Shown here: positions 15,230-25,399 of the stretch, piece by piece
Layout of the letters: each line of letters starts with the position of its first letter
How positions within the stretch are numbered: position 1 is the stretch's first letter
Assembly: GCF_001625215.2 (NCBI RefSeq)
Contig: NC_030382.2
Coordinates: 33,590,610-33,654,609, forward strand
Source: Daucus carota subsp. sativus
Taxonomy: Eukaryota > Streptophyta > Magnoliopsida > Apiales > Apiaceae
DNA: 64,000 nucleotides
Direction: 5' to 3'
Position numbers and translations under genes: made by a program
The notes under the pieces: generated by a model
What the model saw: only the letters and a program-made list of their open reading frames with translations
The model's database searches: none
Told to the model about the DNA's origin: nothing

Positions 15230-16595
15230 TAAACATATGAAAAAAGGGAACGTAACATATATCGCATAATTTTAAGGGAAAAGAAAATAATATCCGGGAA
15301 ATATTCATAATATTCTCTTAAATTTTATTCCGTCATAGAAATAAAATAAAAAGAAATAAAAATAAACGGTACTACGAAGCCGCTTTAAGAAAAAACGGTA
15401 CTACGACACCGCCGCTTCAAGAAAAAAGAAGAAGAAAATCTTGAAAGATTCGTAATATTCTTCAAAATTCGATCTCATTGCCGAAACAGAAAAGTGATAA
15501 AAGAAAACTGATAATAAATGCTTTGTTCAGATACAAAAGATTGTTGGTTGACAGAAGATAGAGTAAACTCTGATATTAATGTTTAGGCTTGGCTGAGGTT
15601 TTTGCTCAATGCCATGCAAGCTGGTAGCTTAGTGTCCCTGCATACAGACAACACAAAGAAGTTACTTTTCAACAATCTTCTACTTTTTCCCTTCATCGGT
15701 TTTCATTTCTGATACAAAACACAAGTGCAAGCAAAATCAAATCCATTCTTCTTGTTCTAGCAATCAAGGTAATCAACCAAATTCACCCTCTTTCACATTA
15801 GTTCCTCTATTGAAATACACACGTTTTTATGTAGAAACCTTAATTAAGACCTGATCTGTTGTGCCTTAGTCGAAATTCTTGCTTTGTGGAAGTTTTCTGA
15901 TCTGTGGTGGCTTAGTCGAATTTGTTACATATGTTGGATCCCAATTATTATTTGATTGCAGTGATTATTTTTTGCAGTAAAGCTTTAATTACTTCAAAGA
16001 ATGTTGTTTTCTGTTCTAGTTTTATACATCTATTTTCCCTTTTTGTATGAGTGAGTACTAATTAATTTTCATGCCCTTGTTGCCAATTATTACTTTGCAG
16101 AAGTGATTTGAAAGCATAGTGACCCCTTTTGATCTCTAATTTTTCTTTCACAAGTTCCTGTCTTATTTTTGATTGTGTATATTCTCTAATTCTTTGAACA
16201 TGGAATGAATTGTGGAAATGAATTGGAAGGCAATCTGGTTGATTCGTTTTTTGTATGAGCTTTTTAACTTGATGCCTCAAAAAGAAAAGGAATTTTAAGT
16301 AATGATATTTTCTTGCAATTTACGGATTCAGGGCACGTAGCCCTTGCGGCTGGTTGGTGTATCGACAAAAGTAATCACTCTTTCTTTTTGTGATTCCGCA
16401 ACATTTGACTAGGGATATTTATTACACTGTTGTGTCGTAGATTGGATAGCCCGTTTCAATTGGATATTTATTACGCTGTTATGCTTTTATTCTGCTTCCG
16501 ATCATGTTCACTACTTCACTAATCTCGTGAAGTATAGATGCTGTAATTTAATACTATGTTGCTGCTTACTCGAACTTCTTTCTCTTAAATATCAG
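15230..16595 (+). promoter_or_regulatory. Promoter, 5' UTR exon and leader intron of DUF3444 copy 1
   Basis: This block recurs before each family copy, which marks it as a duplicated promoter. Shared words include ATATTCATAATATTCT (about 15305), AGAAAATCTTGAAAGATTCG (about 15435) and GGCTTGGCTGAGGTTTTTGC (about 15587). A leader exon probably ends at 15768 with a GTAATC donor, and the acceptor TATCAG is at 16595, giving an 827-nt intron 70 nt before the start codon. The leader contains a potential small upstream ORF starting ATGCAAGCTGG at 15613. Two GGTACTACGA repeats (about 15368 and 15398) are specific to this copy. Confidence 0.6.
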
Positions 16596-16664
16596 AGGTT
16601 GCATCATTGACAAGGATTTTTGACGAGGCAAGCACATCACCAAATAGAGCCGAACCTCGTTACA

Positions 16665-18974
16665 ATGGACTCCCTTATATTGGATGATAAGAGCGCAAGA
16701 CAATATTTGGACAGAAGACTGCAGGAAAACGATGTAAAAGGGGCCATCGAATTTGCTATTCAGGAGCAAAATAGGTTTCCAAACCTCAACAGACTTTTAA
16801 GGTTTCTAGGTAACATTACTGTGCAAGTCTCCCCTGCAGAGGAGGAAATAGACTGGTATAGTGTCCTTGGCGTTGATAGTTCAGCAGATATTAAGACAAT
16901 GAAGCTCCATTACGTGCAACTTGCTAAAGATAACCAGCTCAGGTCGAAGGAAGTGCATAAGCTTCTTAATAAAGCATGGGATACATTGTCAAACAAATTC
17001 TCCAGAAGAGATTACGATATCAGGAGAAAATCAAGACAAGTCCAACAGGATGCCTCTGTTGTGAAACAGGCAAGCTCATCTATACAGCTACTTCAGCCGG
17101 CACCTGTTCCCCATGATTCTTCTGGAATTAAACAAAGTGGTCCAAGGCCAGTTTATTCAGCACAAGCAGTTCAGACGGCACCTGCTCTATACAATGTCTC
17201 TGAAAATGATGGAAGACACTTGACATCAATTCCTACAGTTACTAATTTAACACAACCAATACCTGATGTGTACAATGTATCAGGAAATAAGGAACCTGGC
17301 CCTAGATCAGTCAGCACAGATACACTGTTAATTCAGCCAGCTTTAGGTATGCACAGTATATCGGGAAACAACAGAAGTGGCTTAACCATGATTCCCTCTG
17401 ATACACACTTGATTCTGCCACAGCAAGGTCAGTCCAATATACCGGGAGGAAGTCGCTCAAATTTAGTTCCCTGTGCTACACAATCAATTCATCAAAGGCC
17501 TGGCATGTACAATGTATCTGGAAATGTAGGAATTGGCCCCAGGTTAGTTTTCTCAGCTGAAGAATCATTTCAGCCAGGGTCTGGTATGGACAATGTTGCA
17601 GGAAATAGCAGAAGTCCAGGGTCAATTACCTCAGCTGAACCATCAATTCTTCCTGCTCCTAGATTATACAATGTGTGGAAAAAGATTAAGAGTAACCTAA
17701 GTTCAGCTTCCCCATCTTCAAGATCATTTGATCCACCACCTGGTCTGTTCAGTGGTTCAGGAAATTCACAGTTGTTTCATTCGCCACATTTGAATTTGAA
17801 GAGACCATACGAAGGGGAGGATCTAACAAGTTCAACTAGCGTGAAGGTTCCTCGCACAGATTTTAAGGAATCAGGCATTTGTTTGCCTCCTGTCGCTGGT
17901 CCCATAAGTACACACATAAAAGAAGAAAAAAGGCTGAGCTTAGTTGAAGACACTCGTGATAGCAGCAAAAATGTGTCAGCAAATAACATGCCCACCGGAA
18001 GTAATGTTCAGCATGGTGTACAGATTGTATCACAAGAAGAAGTGATTCCGGGAGTTAGGAGGGAAACAGAAAAGGTGGGTGGATCTGGGACTAAAAAGGG
18101 GAACAGCAAGAAGAAGTTAACGGATGCAGATAGAAACATTTTAATGGAGATGGCTAGGAATGCGATTATTAACAAGCTCAAGGAACCTAATGCATCAGCT
18201 AGGGATAACTATGAACACAAACCTGCTGATATTATAGATGACGCAGCTATAGAGGGTGTCAAAGAAGAAGAGTTGAAGAAAATGGAGGTTCCAGATTCTG
18301 ATTTTCATGACTTTGACAATGACAGAACCAAAGAATCATTTGCTGAGAATCAAGTCTGGGCAGTTTACGATGAAGATGATGGAATGCCTCGTCTATATGC
18401 TCTAATCCGGAAAGCATCAAAGAAATCATCTAAGCTGCAAATCAGTTGGCTCAACTCTGCAAGCAACATGGAGCCGGAATCAGCAAAATGGATAGATTCT
18501 GGATTTCACCAAACGTGCGGAGACTTCTGCATCCAGAAGGAGAAGATCGGTATAGAAATGAACTCATTCTCTCACAGGGTCGCAGGGTGGATGAAAGAAG
18601 CAAATGTATTTCAAATCTTCCCCAAGAAAGGCGACGTGTGGGCGCTCTACAAGAACTGGTCTCCTGAATGGAATAAGCACACAACAGAGGAAGAAAAGCA
18701 CAAGTATGAGATGGTGGAAGTACTTGCAGATTACGACGAAAGTAAGGGTGTGACAATTGTTCCTCTGGTGAAAGTTCCTGGATTTAGGGCTGTGTTTGGC
18801 AAGAATTCGGATGAGAAAGAAGTGAGGATGGTACCCAAAGAAGAAATATTTCGATTTTCTCATCAGGTAAGTTGTTACCTTCTGACGGACCAAGAAGCTA
18901 CAAATCTTCCAAACGGTTCCAAGGAGCTCGATCCTGCAGCTATGCCATTAGAGCTTCTCCAAGTCATACATTAA
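16665..18974 (+). CDS. DnaJ-like DUF3444 protein, copy 1 (HPD-less J domain)
   Basis: 769 aa from the ATG at 16665; the open frame extends 15 codons further upstream but only to a TTG. Residues 1-60 form the helical module typical of plant DnaJ/DUF3444 proteins (ARQYLDRRLQENDVKGAIEF). Residues ~63-122 are J-like (DWYSVLGVDSSADIKTM, then a YD-type end). The loop where HPD belongs reads LAKDNQLRSK, so the tripeptide that stimulates Hsp70 ATPase is absent. Residues ~143-375 are eight to nine ~27-aa repeats of the form QPxPGMYNVSGN..SGPR. Basic patches (KKGNSKKK, LKRPYEGED) suggest a nuclear location (inference). DUF3444 spans ~545-765 (ENQVWAVYDEDDGMPRLYA, then KKGDVWALYKNW). The molecular role of DUF3444 is not established. 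It is the first of three tandem copies. Confidence 0.9.
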   Translation: MDSLILDDKSARQYLDRRLQENDVKGAIEFAIQEQNRFPNLNRLLRFLGNITVQVSPAEEEIDWYSVLGVDSSADIKTMKLHYVQLAKDNQLRSKEVHKLLNKAWDTLSNKFSRRDYDIRRKSRQVQQDASVVKQASSSIQLLQPAPVPHDSSGIKQSGPRPVYSAQAVQTAPALYNVSENDGRHLTSIPTVTNLTQPIPDVYNVSGNKEPGPRSVSTDTLLIQPALGMHSISGNNRSGLTMIPSDTHLILPQQGQSNIPGGSRSNLVPCATQSIHQRPGMYNVSGNVGIGPRLVFSAEESFQPGSGMDNVAGNSRSPGSITSAEPSILPAPRLYNVWKKIKSNLSSASPSSRSFDPPPGLFSGSGNSQLFHSPHLNLKRPYEGEDLTSSTSVKVPRTDFKESGICLPPVAGPISTHIKEEKRLSLVEDTRDSSKNVSANNMPTGSNVQHGVQIVSQEEVIPGVRRETEKVGGSGTKKGNSKKKLTDADRNILMEMARNAIINKLKEPNASARDNYEHKPADIIDDAAIEGVKEEELKKMEVPDSDFHDFDNDRTKESFAENQVWAVYDEDDGMPRLYALIRKASKKSSKLQISWLNSASNMEPESAKWIDSGFHQTCGDFCIQKEKIGIEMNSFSHRVAGWMKEANVFQIFPKKGDVWALYKNWSPEWNKHTTEEEKHKYEMVEVLADYDESKGVTIVPLVKVPGFRAVFGKNSDEKEVRMVPKEEIFRFSHQVSCYLLTDQEATNLPNGSKELDPAAMPLELLQVIH

Positions 18975-19500
18975 GTATGTGAAGATTCTTGCTGGTCATC
19001 GTAGCACACTTCAGTTTTAATCTTCGACAATGCCGGTAACATCAAAATGGAGGAGTACTCATGTTGATTTTGGTTTAGTGGCCAGTATGTGTGAGTCCGT
19101 ACATTAAGCGTTGATTTTGGTTTAGTTCTTGATTAGTTCCTGTTGTCGAATATCTGGTTCTCAGAATCTCACTTTAAAAATCATTTACATTTGAGATTTT
19201 TATAAACTGTTGACAGTTCAACCGAAAAGCTATTACATGTTTCCTTTTACATTACTGTGACGAGTTTAAATCTTATTGCATGAGTCCGGCTAGTTTGCTA
19301 GCTACTTCCTCAGAATTTGTAGTCATCTTCAAACCTGCTACTTCCATGTCTGCTAGTATTAGGGGCCGGGTAGAATAATTGGAGTAACCGTTCTTGCATG
19401 ATTTTTTTCTTTCTGTTATATTATGTTATAAATTTGTAACCCATTAAAATTTGTAGTAGTTCGGTTTGTGTGGGTTAATAAATTATATAACCAGTACCGA
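18975..19500. other. 3' flank of DUF3444 copy 1
   Basis: Non-coding. The segment from 18975 to about 19360 is shared, with small changes, with the 3' flanks of copies 2 and 3 (phrases such as CTGGTCATCGTAG and GTCGAATATCTGGTTCTCAG). This shows that the duplication unit included the 3' UTR and downstream sequence. Confidence 0.7.
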
Positions 19501-19855
19501 AAGTAGAGCATGACTCGAACTCGTTTAAGTGGGTTCGGCTCGACTCAACTCGTTAAACAAGCCGAGTTCGGGCAAAGGTTTCGGCTCGTTTAATTAAACG
19601 AGCCGAGTTCGGGTAGAGGTTTGAGCTCGATCAAGTGTAAAATTATACGAGCTGGCTCCCTCAACTCGTTAAAACCTGCTCGTTTAGCTAAACGAGCCGG
19701 CTCGACTCGGCTCGTAAAATTAACCGAGTCGAGTTCGAACAAATATTTAAGCTCGATTAGTTAACCGAGCCGGCTCGACTCGACTCAGTTAAACTTGGCT
19801 CGAATTAGGCTCGGCTCGAAACTCGCCCGGCTCGGCTCGAATTACAACCCTAACG
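19500..19855. repeat. Degenerate GGCTCG/CTCGACTCG-rich repeat
   Basis: About 350 bp are dominated by variants of GAGCCGAGTTCGGG and its complement, ending GGCTCGAATTACAACCCTAA. This composition is a familiar end type of plant hAT-like MITEs, but clean termini and target duplications are not visible, so no exact element is called. Confidence 0.55.
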
Positions 19856-19904
19856 GAAAGTCTCACGATCTTAAAAATTGAAAATAGTTCAGCAAAATAT
19901 TATA

Positions 19905-20524
19905 TTAATCGTCGGTGTCAAATAGGTCTTCAACATCCAATTTTTTACATTAAAATTACTTTAACAATCTTGTCAAAGAGATAAAATTCAAAAAAAATAA
20001 GTGATAACAAATAATGAACAAATTCATGAATTTAATCTCATATGCTCATACATGTTTGTTTTCTACTTAAATACGAAAAGATAAGGTCATAATTACATTT
20101 TTTTTAAGGTAGGAACCCGTGACCAAGAGGATACACGTCCTCTCTTTAACCAGCAATATTCATGTTTGTGTGCTCTAAACAAACATAATAATGAATTTAA
20201 TATCATATTCTCATTCATTAATTTAATCTCATATATATTTAAATAACAAACAAAAATTATTAAATCAAATTTACAGAATATACAAATACAATAAAACTAA
20301 ATGGACCAGGCTAATATGTGAGGGGATAGATAAATTTAATATGTTCACATATTTTTCAATCGGGTGGGGTTGGATCGGTTGACAAAATTTGAAACTCATG
20401 TCCAACCCAACTAAATCGGGTTAATACTTTTCCAATCCAATTACTTATCGGGTTATAAATTTCAGATTGGATCAGACGAAATATGATCGGTTTGGTCGGG
20501 TTCACCAACCTGTGTACACCCCTA
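19905..20524 (-). mobile_element. Truncated hAT-type MITE (family of 41552-42188)
   Basis: Read in reverse, this segment parallels the element at 41552-42188: terminus TAGGGGTGTACACAGG at 20524, a GGTTGGACATGAGTTTC-type subterminal region, then an AT-rich body ending near AGACCTATTTGACACCGACG. The second inverted terminus is missing. The truncated end abuts the GGCTCG-rich repeat. Confidence 0.65.
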
Positions 20525-20639
20525 CTTCTTGTCAAACACTACGTAAAAACTAGAAGTAGTTTAAAATGCTAAAATAAGCTCTACTTCTTGCCACACACTA
20601 TGTAAAAGTTAAAACTATACCTTGTTGCTTACTTGAACT

Positions 20640-21595
20640 TCTTTCCCTTAATATATCAGAGATTGCAACGTTGAAAAGGATTTTTGACGAGGCAAGCACA
20701 TCACCATATAAGACTGCAGGAAATCGAAGTAAAGGGGCCATCAAATTTGCTGTTAGAGGGCAGAATAGGCTCCCCAAGCTCAAGAGACTTTTAAGCTTGC
20801 TAGATTAGAAAGTGGAAGATCCAAGTAAAAGGGCCATCGAATTTGCTATTTAGGGGCAGAATACGCTACCAAAGCTCAAGAGACTTTTAAGCTTGCTAGA
20901 TTAGAAAGTGGAAGATCCAAGTAAAAGGGCCATCGAATTTGCTATTTAGGGGCAGAATACGCTACCAAAGCTCAAGAGACTTTTAAGGCTTCTAGATTAG
21001 AAAGTCAGAGAACACTTGTTGGCCGCCCGCTCGGATTTGTGTTCAGGAATCGGGATCCTCCTTAAAGGCCTCATTCTAATGGAATTTTTTAACTACTTAT
21101 ATTCAACACAAATTTTCTTTATCTTTACAATGTGGGACTTGGGTTGATACCCACTCAACAGTTTATTCAGCACAAGCAGTTCAGATGGCAATTGGTCTAT
21201 GCAATGTCTCCAAAAATGATGGAGATACTTGACATCAATTTCTGCAGCTACTAATTCAGCACAATCGACGCCTGATGTGTACAATGTATCAGGAAATAAA
21301 GAACCTGGCCCGAGATGTTAGCAAAGATACACCGTTAATATTAACTCAGCCAGCTTTTGGTATGCACAATATATTTGGATACAACAGAAGAGGCTTAACC
21401 ATGATTCCCTCTGATACACCCTTGATTCTGCCATTGCAAGTTTAATACAATACACGGGGAAATGGAAGAAGTGGCCCAAAGTTGGTTCCCTCTGCTACAC
21501 AATCAATTCAGCAAGGGCGCGGCATGTACACTGTATTTGGAAATGTAGGAGCCCAGGTTGGTTTTCTCAGCCGAAGGATCTTTTCGGCATGTTTT
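20640..21595 (+). pseudogene. DUF3444 family pseudogene (N-terminal half only)
   Basis: Starts with the family leader acceptor and 5' UTR (CTTAATATATCAGAGATTGC, then GACGAGGCAAGCACATCACC) but has lost the ATG segment. The helical-module coding sequence (AAAGGGGCCATCAAATTTGC) is triplicated with stop codons. The J-like domain is replaced by about 130 bp of foreign sequence at 21010-21140. The 27-aa repeat region then resumes (TTTATTCAGCACAAGCAGTT) with frameshifts and ends abruptly in TTTTCTCAGCCGAAGGATC. Neither the DUF3444 region nor a 3' flank is present. Confidence 0.8.
20731..21010 (+). repeat. 96-bp tandem triplication inside the pseudogene
   Basis: Three direct units start at 20731, 20827 and 20923 with a period of exactly 96 bp. 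Units 2 and 3 are almost identical over the visible length; unit 1 is more diverged. Each covers the segment homologous to codons of the GAIEFAI..KLKRLL helix and ends in CTAGATTAGAAAGT. Confidence 0.9.
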
Positions 21596-21810
21596 GTCAC
21601 TAACTATTACTACCTTTTTTAGAAACTCCGAACAATTATTTTACTCAATATAATCACTCATGTTTAGGATGTTTGTGATTTTAATCATTCGGTTAAGTTT
21701 CATAATGAAAAAATAATTTACTCTCAATTAACTATTTATACTTTTAGCAACTCACAACTGAATTAAATAATAAATTTTTTTCAAATCACTAATGTTACAT
21801 TAATATTAAA

Positions 21811-22082
21811 GGGTCGCGCCCAAGAGAGAACTCGTCCTTAAAATAGAACCATAGAACCGCTAAGGTTCTACTGCCGAACCCCAAATTTTAAATAGATTTT
21901 TAGGATCTAAATCTAAATACATGTTTTTTTTTTATGGTTTTCAATCGTTGTGTGTTCAAAAATAATTTTAAAAATAATACATAGATATTGATATTTTTTG
22001 CATGGAAAGTTCTGTTGCAGAACCTTAATTAATACTAGGAATAAAGTAAGGGTTCTAATGGTTCTTTCTTTAACACGACCCT
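21811..22082. mobile_element. Second copy of the GGGTCGCGC MITE family
   Basis: Homologous to the element at 3367-3676. It starts GGGTCGCGCCCAAGAGAGAA, contains GGTTCTACTGCCGAACC and TAGGATCTAAATCTAAATAC, and ends TTTCTTTAACACGACCCT. It is shorter than the first copy, and no convincing target duplication remains. Confidence 0.7.
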
Positions 22083-22790
22083 ATTGTAAGCATTTCATTA
22101 GGTTTTAGTTATTGTCGTCAGTTACCACTGTGAAATACAGAAATGATGTAGCTTTAAACATTAATTTTAGTATTTTAACACTCTAATTTAGCCTCTACTC
22201 AATGAAGTCTTCTCGGTCTTTAATTATTGAATCATTTTGGTCTTACTGCATGAATATCTTCAATTCACATCCTAACATAAATGCACACTACTTCTCCGAA
22301 TAAGTTTAGTATACTTAGTTTGGAATCGATTGAAGATGAAGAGATATCACAATATATTGTTATTTGAAATCTTAACTTATCTTCTTCTTCAAATCACAAT
22401 AAATCAAATATATATGCATGTTATTATCGAGTATATAATAACTAAGTTATATATATCTACCATGTCATCAGTACACATCAACAAAATAATTTATGATGAT
22501 ATTTTTTAACGGTTAATTATTAAACTTAACAAGAATACCCAAACTCAGTAACGTATATATCGCCGGTGGTTATATTAATTAAGTTTATTATTTTATGATA
22601 ATTTATAAAAGAGTCAATAATTTTGTGATAAAAAAATCTATTTTTTCTAGAAGTTAACGGAATGCTTAAATTATAATATCAAGGTAACGTTAGTGATAAG
22701 GAAAAAAAAAATTATAGTTTAGTGATAAGGTTTTTTAAATAGATAGATAGTTGAGTGATAAAAAAAATCATTTTCCCAAATAATAATAAA
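22083..22790. other. AT-rich intergenic DNA
   Basis: No gene, RNA or clear transposon is seen. The region between about 22610 and 22770 has several inverted AGTGATAA/TTATCACT-like words, but they do not resolve into an element. Confidence 0.6.
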
Positions 22791-23170
22791 CATATGAAAT
22801 AAATAAATATAACATTTACTACTGCACAACATATATGTTACTACTACATAGTTTATGGAAAAAGAAAGATAATATCCGGAGATATTCATAATATTTTCAT
22901 AAATTCTATTCAGTCGTAGAAATAGAATAAAAAGTGATAATAAATGTTTCCACCGCAACGATTCAAGGAGAAACAAGAAGAAAATCTTGAAAGATTCGTA
23001 ATATTCTACAAACTTCAATCTCAATGTAGAAACTGAAAACGAAATAAAAGCAAAAAGATAATACATATTTAATTTAGAGACAAAAGATTGTTGGTAGACA
23101 GAAGATACACTAAAATCTGATATTAATGTTTAGGTTTGGCTGAGGTTTTTGCTCAATGCCATGGGTTTTC
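22790..23170 (+). promoter_or_regulatory. Orphan DUF3444 promoter without a gene
   Basis: A contiguous copy of the family promoter: GGAGATATTCATAATATTTT, then AGAAAATCTTGAAAGATTCG, then AAAGATTGTTGGTAGACAGA and TTTTTGCTCAATGCCATG. It stops at 23163 exactly inside the leader exon and runs into unrelated sequence (GGTTTTCAATCTTGGGTTGG). It shows the ancestral promoter order before MITE insertion into the promoter of copy 2. Confidence 0.7.
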
Positions 23171-23584
23171 AATCTTGGGTTGGCTTTGTGCCGGGTTCTG
23201 GGGTGGTGTTGGATTTTCTCACCCCTTCATTTTGTAATTTGACATTGACAAAGAAAATGGTTTAAAGCACCACTTATGTTATCATGATTTATTGAAATAA
23301 AGTTTTTATCAAAACACAGAAGATAACTATATGATAAAAAAAGTAGTAAATTAAACTTGATAAAATTTTAATGTATAATCATAAATATTAGAAGTCATAA
23401 CCTTGTGCTTAGTTTTGATAACATTCAAGAATAATATGTAAACCTTAATGAATAGTATTTATACTATTTGAACTCATATTTAGAGATACGTGTAATTGAC
23501 TTAAATGACCGATTTGAGGCTATTTTGAGTTCGTGGACCAACTTGATATACCAAGCCCACTTTGACGACTCACTTTATTATTAA
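23171..23584. other. Unassigned intergenic stretch
   Basis: Non-coding. It begins with a GGGTTCTGGGGTGGTGTTGG phrase of unknown origin and continues as AT-rich DNA. No recognisable feature. Confidence 0.6.
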
Positions 23585-24354
23585 CCCAAGTAACGTATAT
23601 GTTACTACTACACAACATATATGTTACTACTGCGCAATTTTAAAAATAATATCCGGAGATATTCATAATATTCTCATAAATTATATTCGGTCATAAAAAT
23701 AGAATTAAAAAAGGATAATAATATATTGTTTTTTATCAATGATTTTTAATGGATTGTATGTAATTTTGATTTTGTGTGGATTCTTGATAAAATGTCGCAC
23801 AATTGATATAGATTTTTTTGTATTTAAGCATAATATTTCAAAATCTCGTGGATTTTGATGAGATTTCAAAAAACTTAAAATACACTGAACAATCCCATGA
23901 AATCCATCAATTTATGAAATCAAAAAAATACATCAGCATTGAAATACTATCAGATTTTATTGGATTTTAAACTGTCTTTAATTGAATGATATCGGATTTC
24001 TAAACATAATTTAAAATCATAATCGAATATCACCAGATTTTGTAGTATAATTTAAAATTTCGGTTGAATACCCACAAATTTTAATGAATTTTGAACAATC
24101 CCAACTGAATACCCTCGGATTTCATAAATGAAAAAAAATCCTGAAAAATCTTAATCGAATACACCGCCAAAATGTTACTATCGCGCGCGGCTTCAGGGAA
24201 AAACAAGAAGAAAATCTTGAAATATTCGTAATATTCTTTGAACTTCTATCTCAATGTAGAAACAGAAAACGCAATCATAACAGCAAAAATATCGTCCCAC
24301 AATACAAGTCTTTTTTGAAAAAATTACGCATATTAAGAAAACATTGATTATATA

Positions 24355-24618
24355 CTTCCTCTGTCCCTTTTTAGTTGTCACATTTCTATTTTTGTTGGTC
24401 AAATTGGCTAAGTTTTTACCAAAGATTATAAGTCACTCTTTCATTATCATAAAAAACTGAAAATTACATTTTAAAGTAGATTAAAAGTTTTTTGCAGTGA
24501 CATATTTTTTTTTATTATTTTTTTTTGAATTGATAAAATATTAACAAATTTGAGTCAAACTTTGGTCAATTTGAACGGCACAAAACCAAATGTGACAACT
24601 AATAAGGGACGGAGGGAG
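24355..24618. mobile_element. Stowaway MITE (TA target duplication)
   Basis: Ends CTTCCTCTGTCCC and GGGACGGAGGGAG are inverted copies of the classic plant Stowaway/Tc1-Mariner terminus. TA dinucleotides flank both sides (24353-24354 and 24619-24620). TTTTAGTTGTCACATTT extends the left inverted repeat. Non-coding. Confidence 0.85.
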
Positions 24619-24971
24619 TAATATTTTCTCACTTGTACCCCTAATAAATGTATGAATGTAAATCCTTAATTCCTTATTCAACCTCATTAATGGTTATACA
24701 ACTTTCAAAAGGGTAATTTTAGAATAATGTTAATATATTTGCATTGGAAACTAAAAGTAGACAAATATTATGTGAAAAATATTTCTTCCAAAAGAGACTT
24801 GTATCGTTAGACGGATGAAGTATTTAATACTCCATGTCTCCATCCGTCCCACAATACAAGTCTCTTTTGAAAAAATTACGCATATTAAGAAAACATTAAT
24901 TAGATAATATTTTCTCACTTGTGCCCACAGATGCATGAATGTAGACTCTTTATTCAACCCTTATTAATTGT

Positions 24972-25399
24972 TGGGTTTGTCTAGTGTGTGCCCATGGACA
25001 CATGCTAAGTACTCCATCTGTCCCATTTTAACTGATGTTTGACTTTCTAGCACGTATATTGAGATGTAAAAAAACAATATCTACACTTAATAAAATAATT
25101 CAATTTTTATATCAAATAAAAGTTTAGGTTCTAAACTTTTATTTGATATAAATTTTATAAAAAATTATTATGTTTAGATGTGACTTTTTTAACATCTTAA
25201 AATACGTGTAAAAAAGTCAAAAGCAGTTAAAATGGGACGGAGGGAGTACTAAATTTCATAAATTTGGAGGGTTTTGATTGGTGTGGTGGTTGCAAATGCA
25301 AGGGGTCCATCATTATTAAGGAAGACAAGCCAATCAAAACCCTTCAAATTTATAAGTTTTAGTGCTTAGCATGTGCTCATTGGCACACACTAGAAAAAC
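24972..25399. mobile_element. Foldback MITE with GTTTGTCTAGTGTGTGCC ends
   Basis: About 35 bp at the left end (through TGGACACATGCTAAG) is mirrored at the right (CTTAGCATGTGCTCATTGG, ending CTAGAAAAAC). The interior adds a second inverted pair (AATTTGGAGGGTTTTGATTG against CAATCAAAACCCTTCAAATT). The target duplication is unclear. It hosts the Stowaway at 25012-25246. Confidence 0.65.
25012..25246. mobile_element. Stowaway MITE (TA target duplication)
   Basis: Starts CTCCATCTGTCCCATTTTAA and ends with its inverted match TTAAAATGGGACGGAGGGAG. TA flanks both sides (25010-25011 and 25247-25248). The central AAAAGTTTAGGTTCTAAACTTTT forms a further palindrome. Non-coding. Confidence 0.85.

Noticed and set aside
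15435..15462. GAA/TTC words in the DUF3444 promoter as heat-shock elements
   Set aside because: The GAA and TTC units are separated by three bases instead of the two required by the nGAAnnTTCn rule.
22719..23066. 115-codon minus frame rich in Phe, Leu and Tyr
   Set aside because: It is antisense to the duplicated DUF3444 promoter, and the composition reflects AT-rich DNA.
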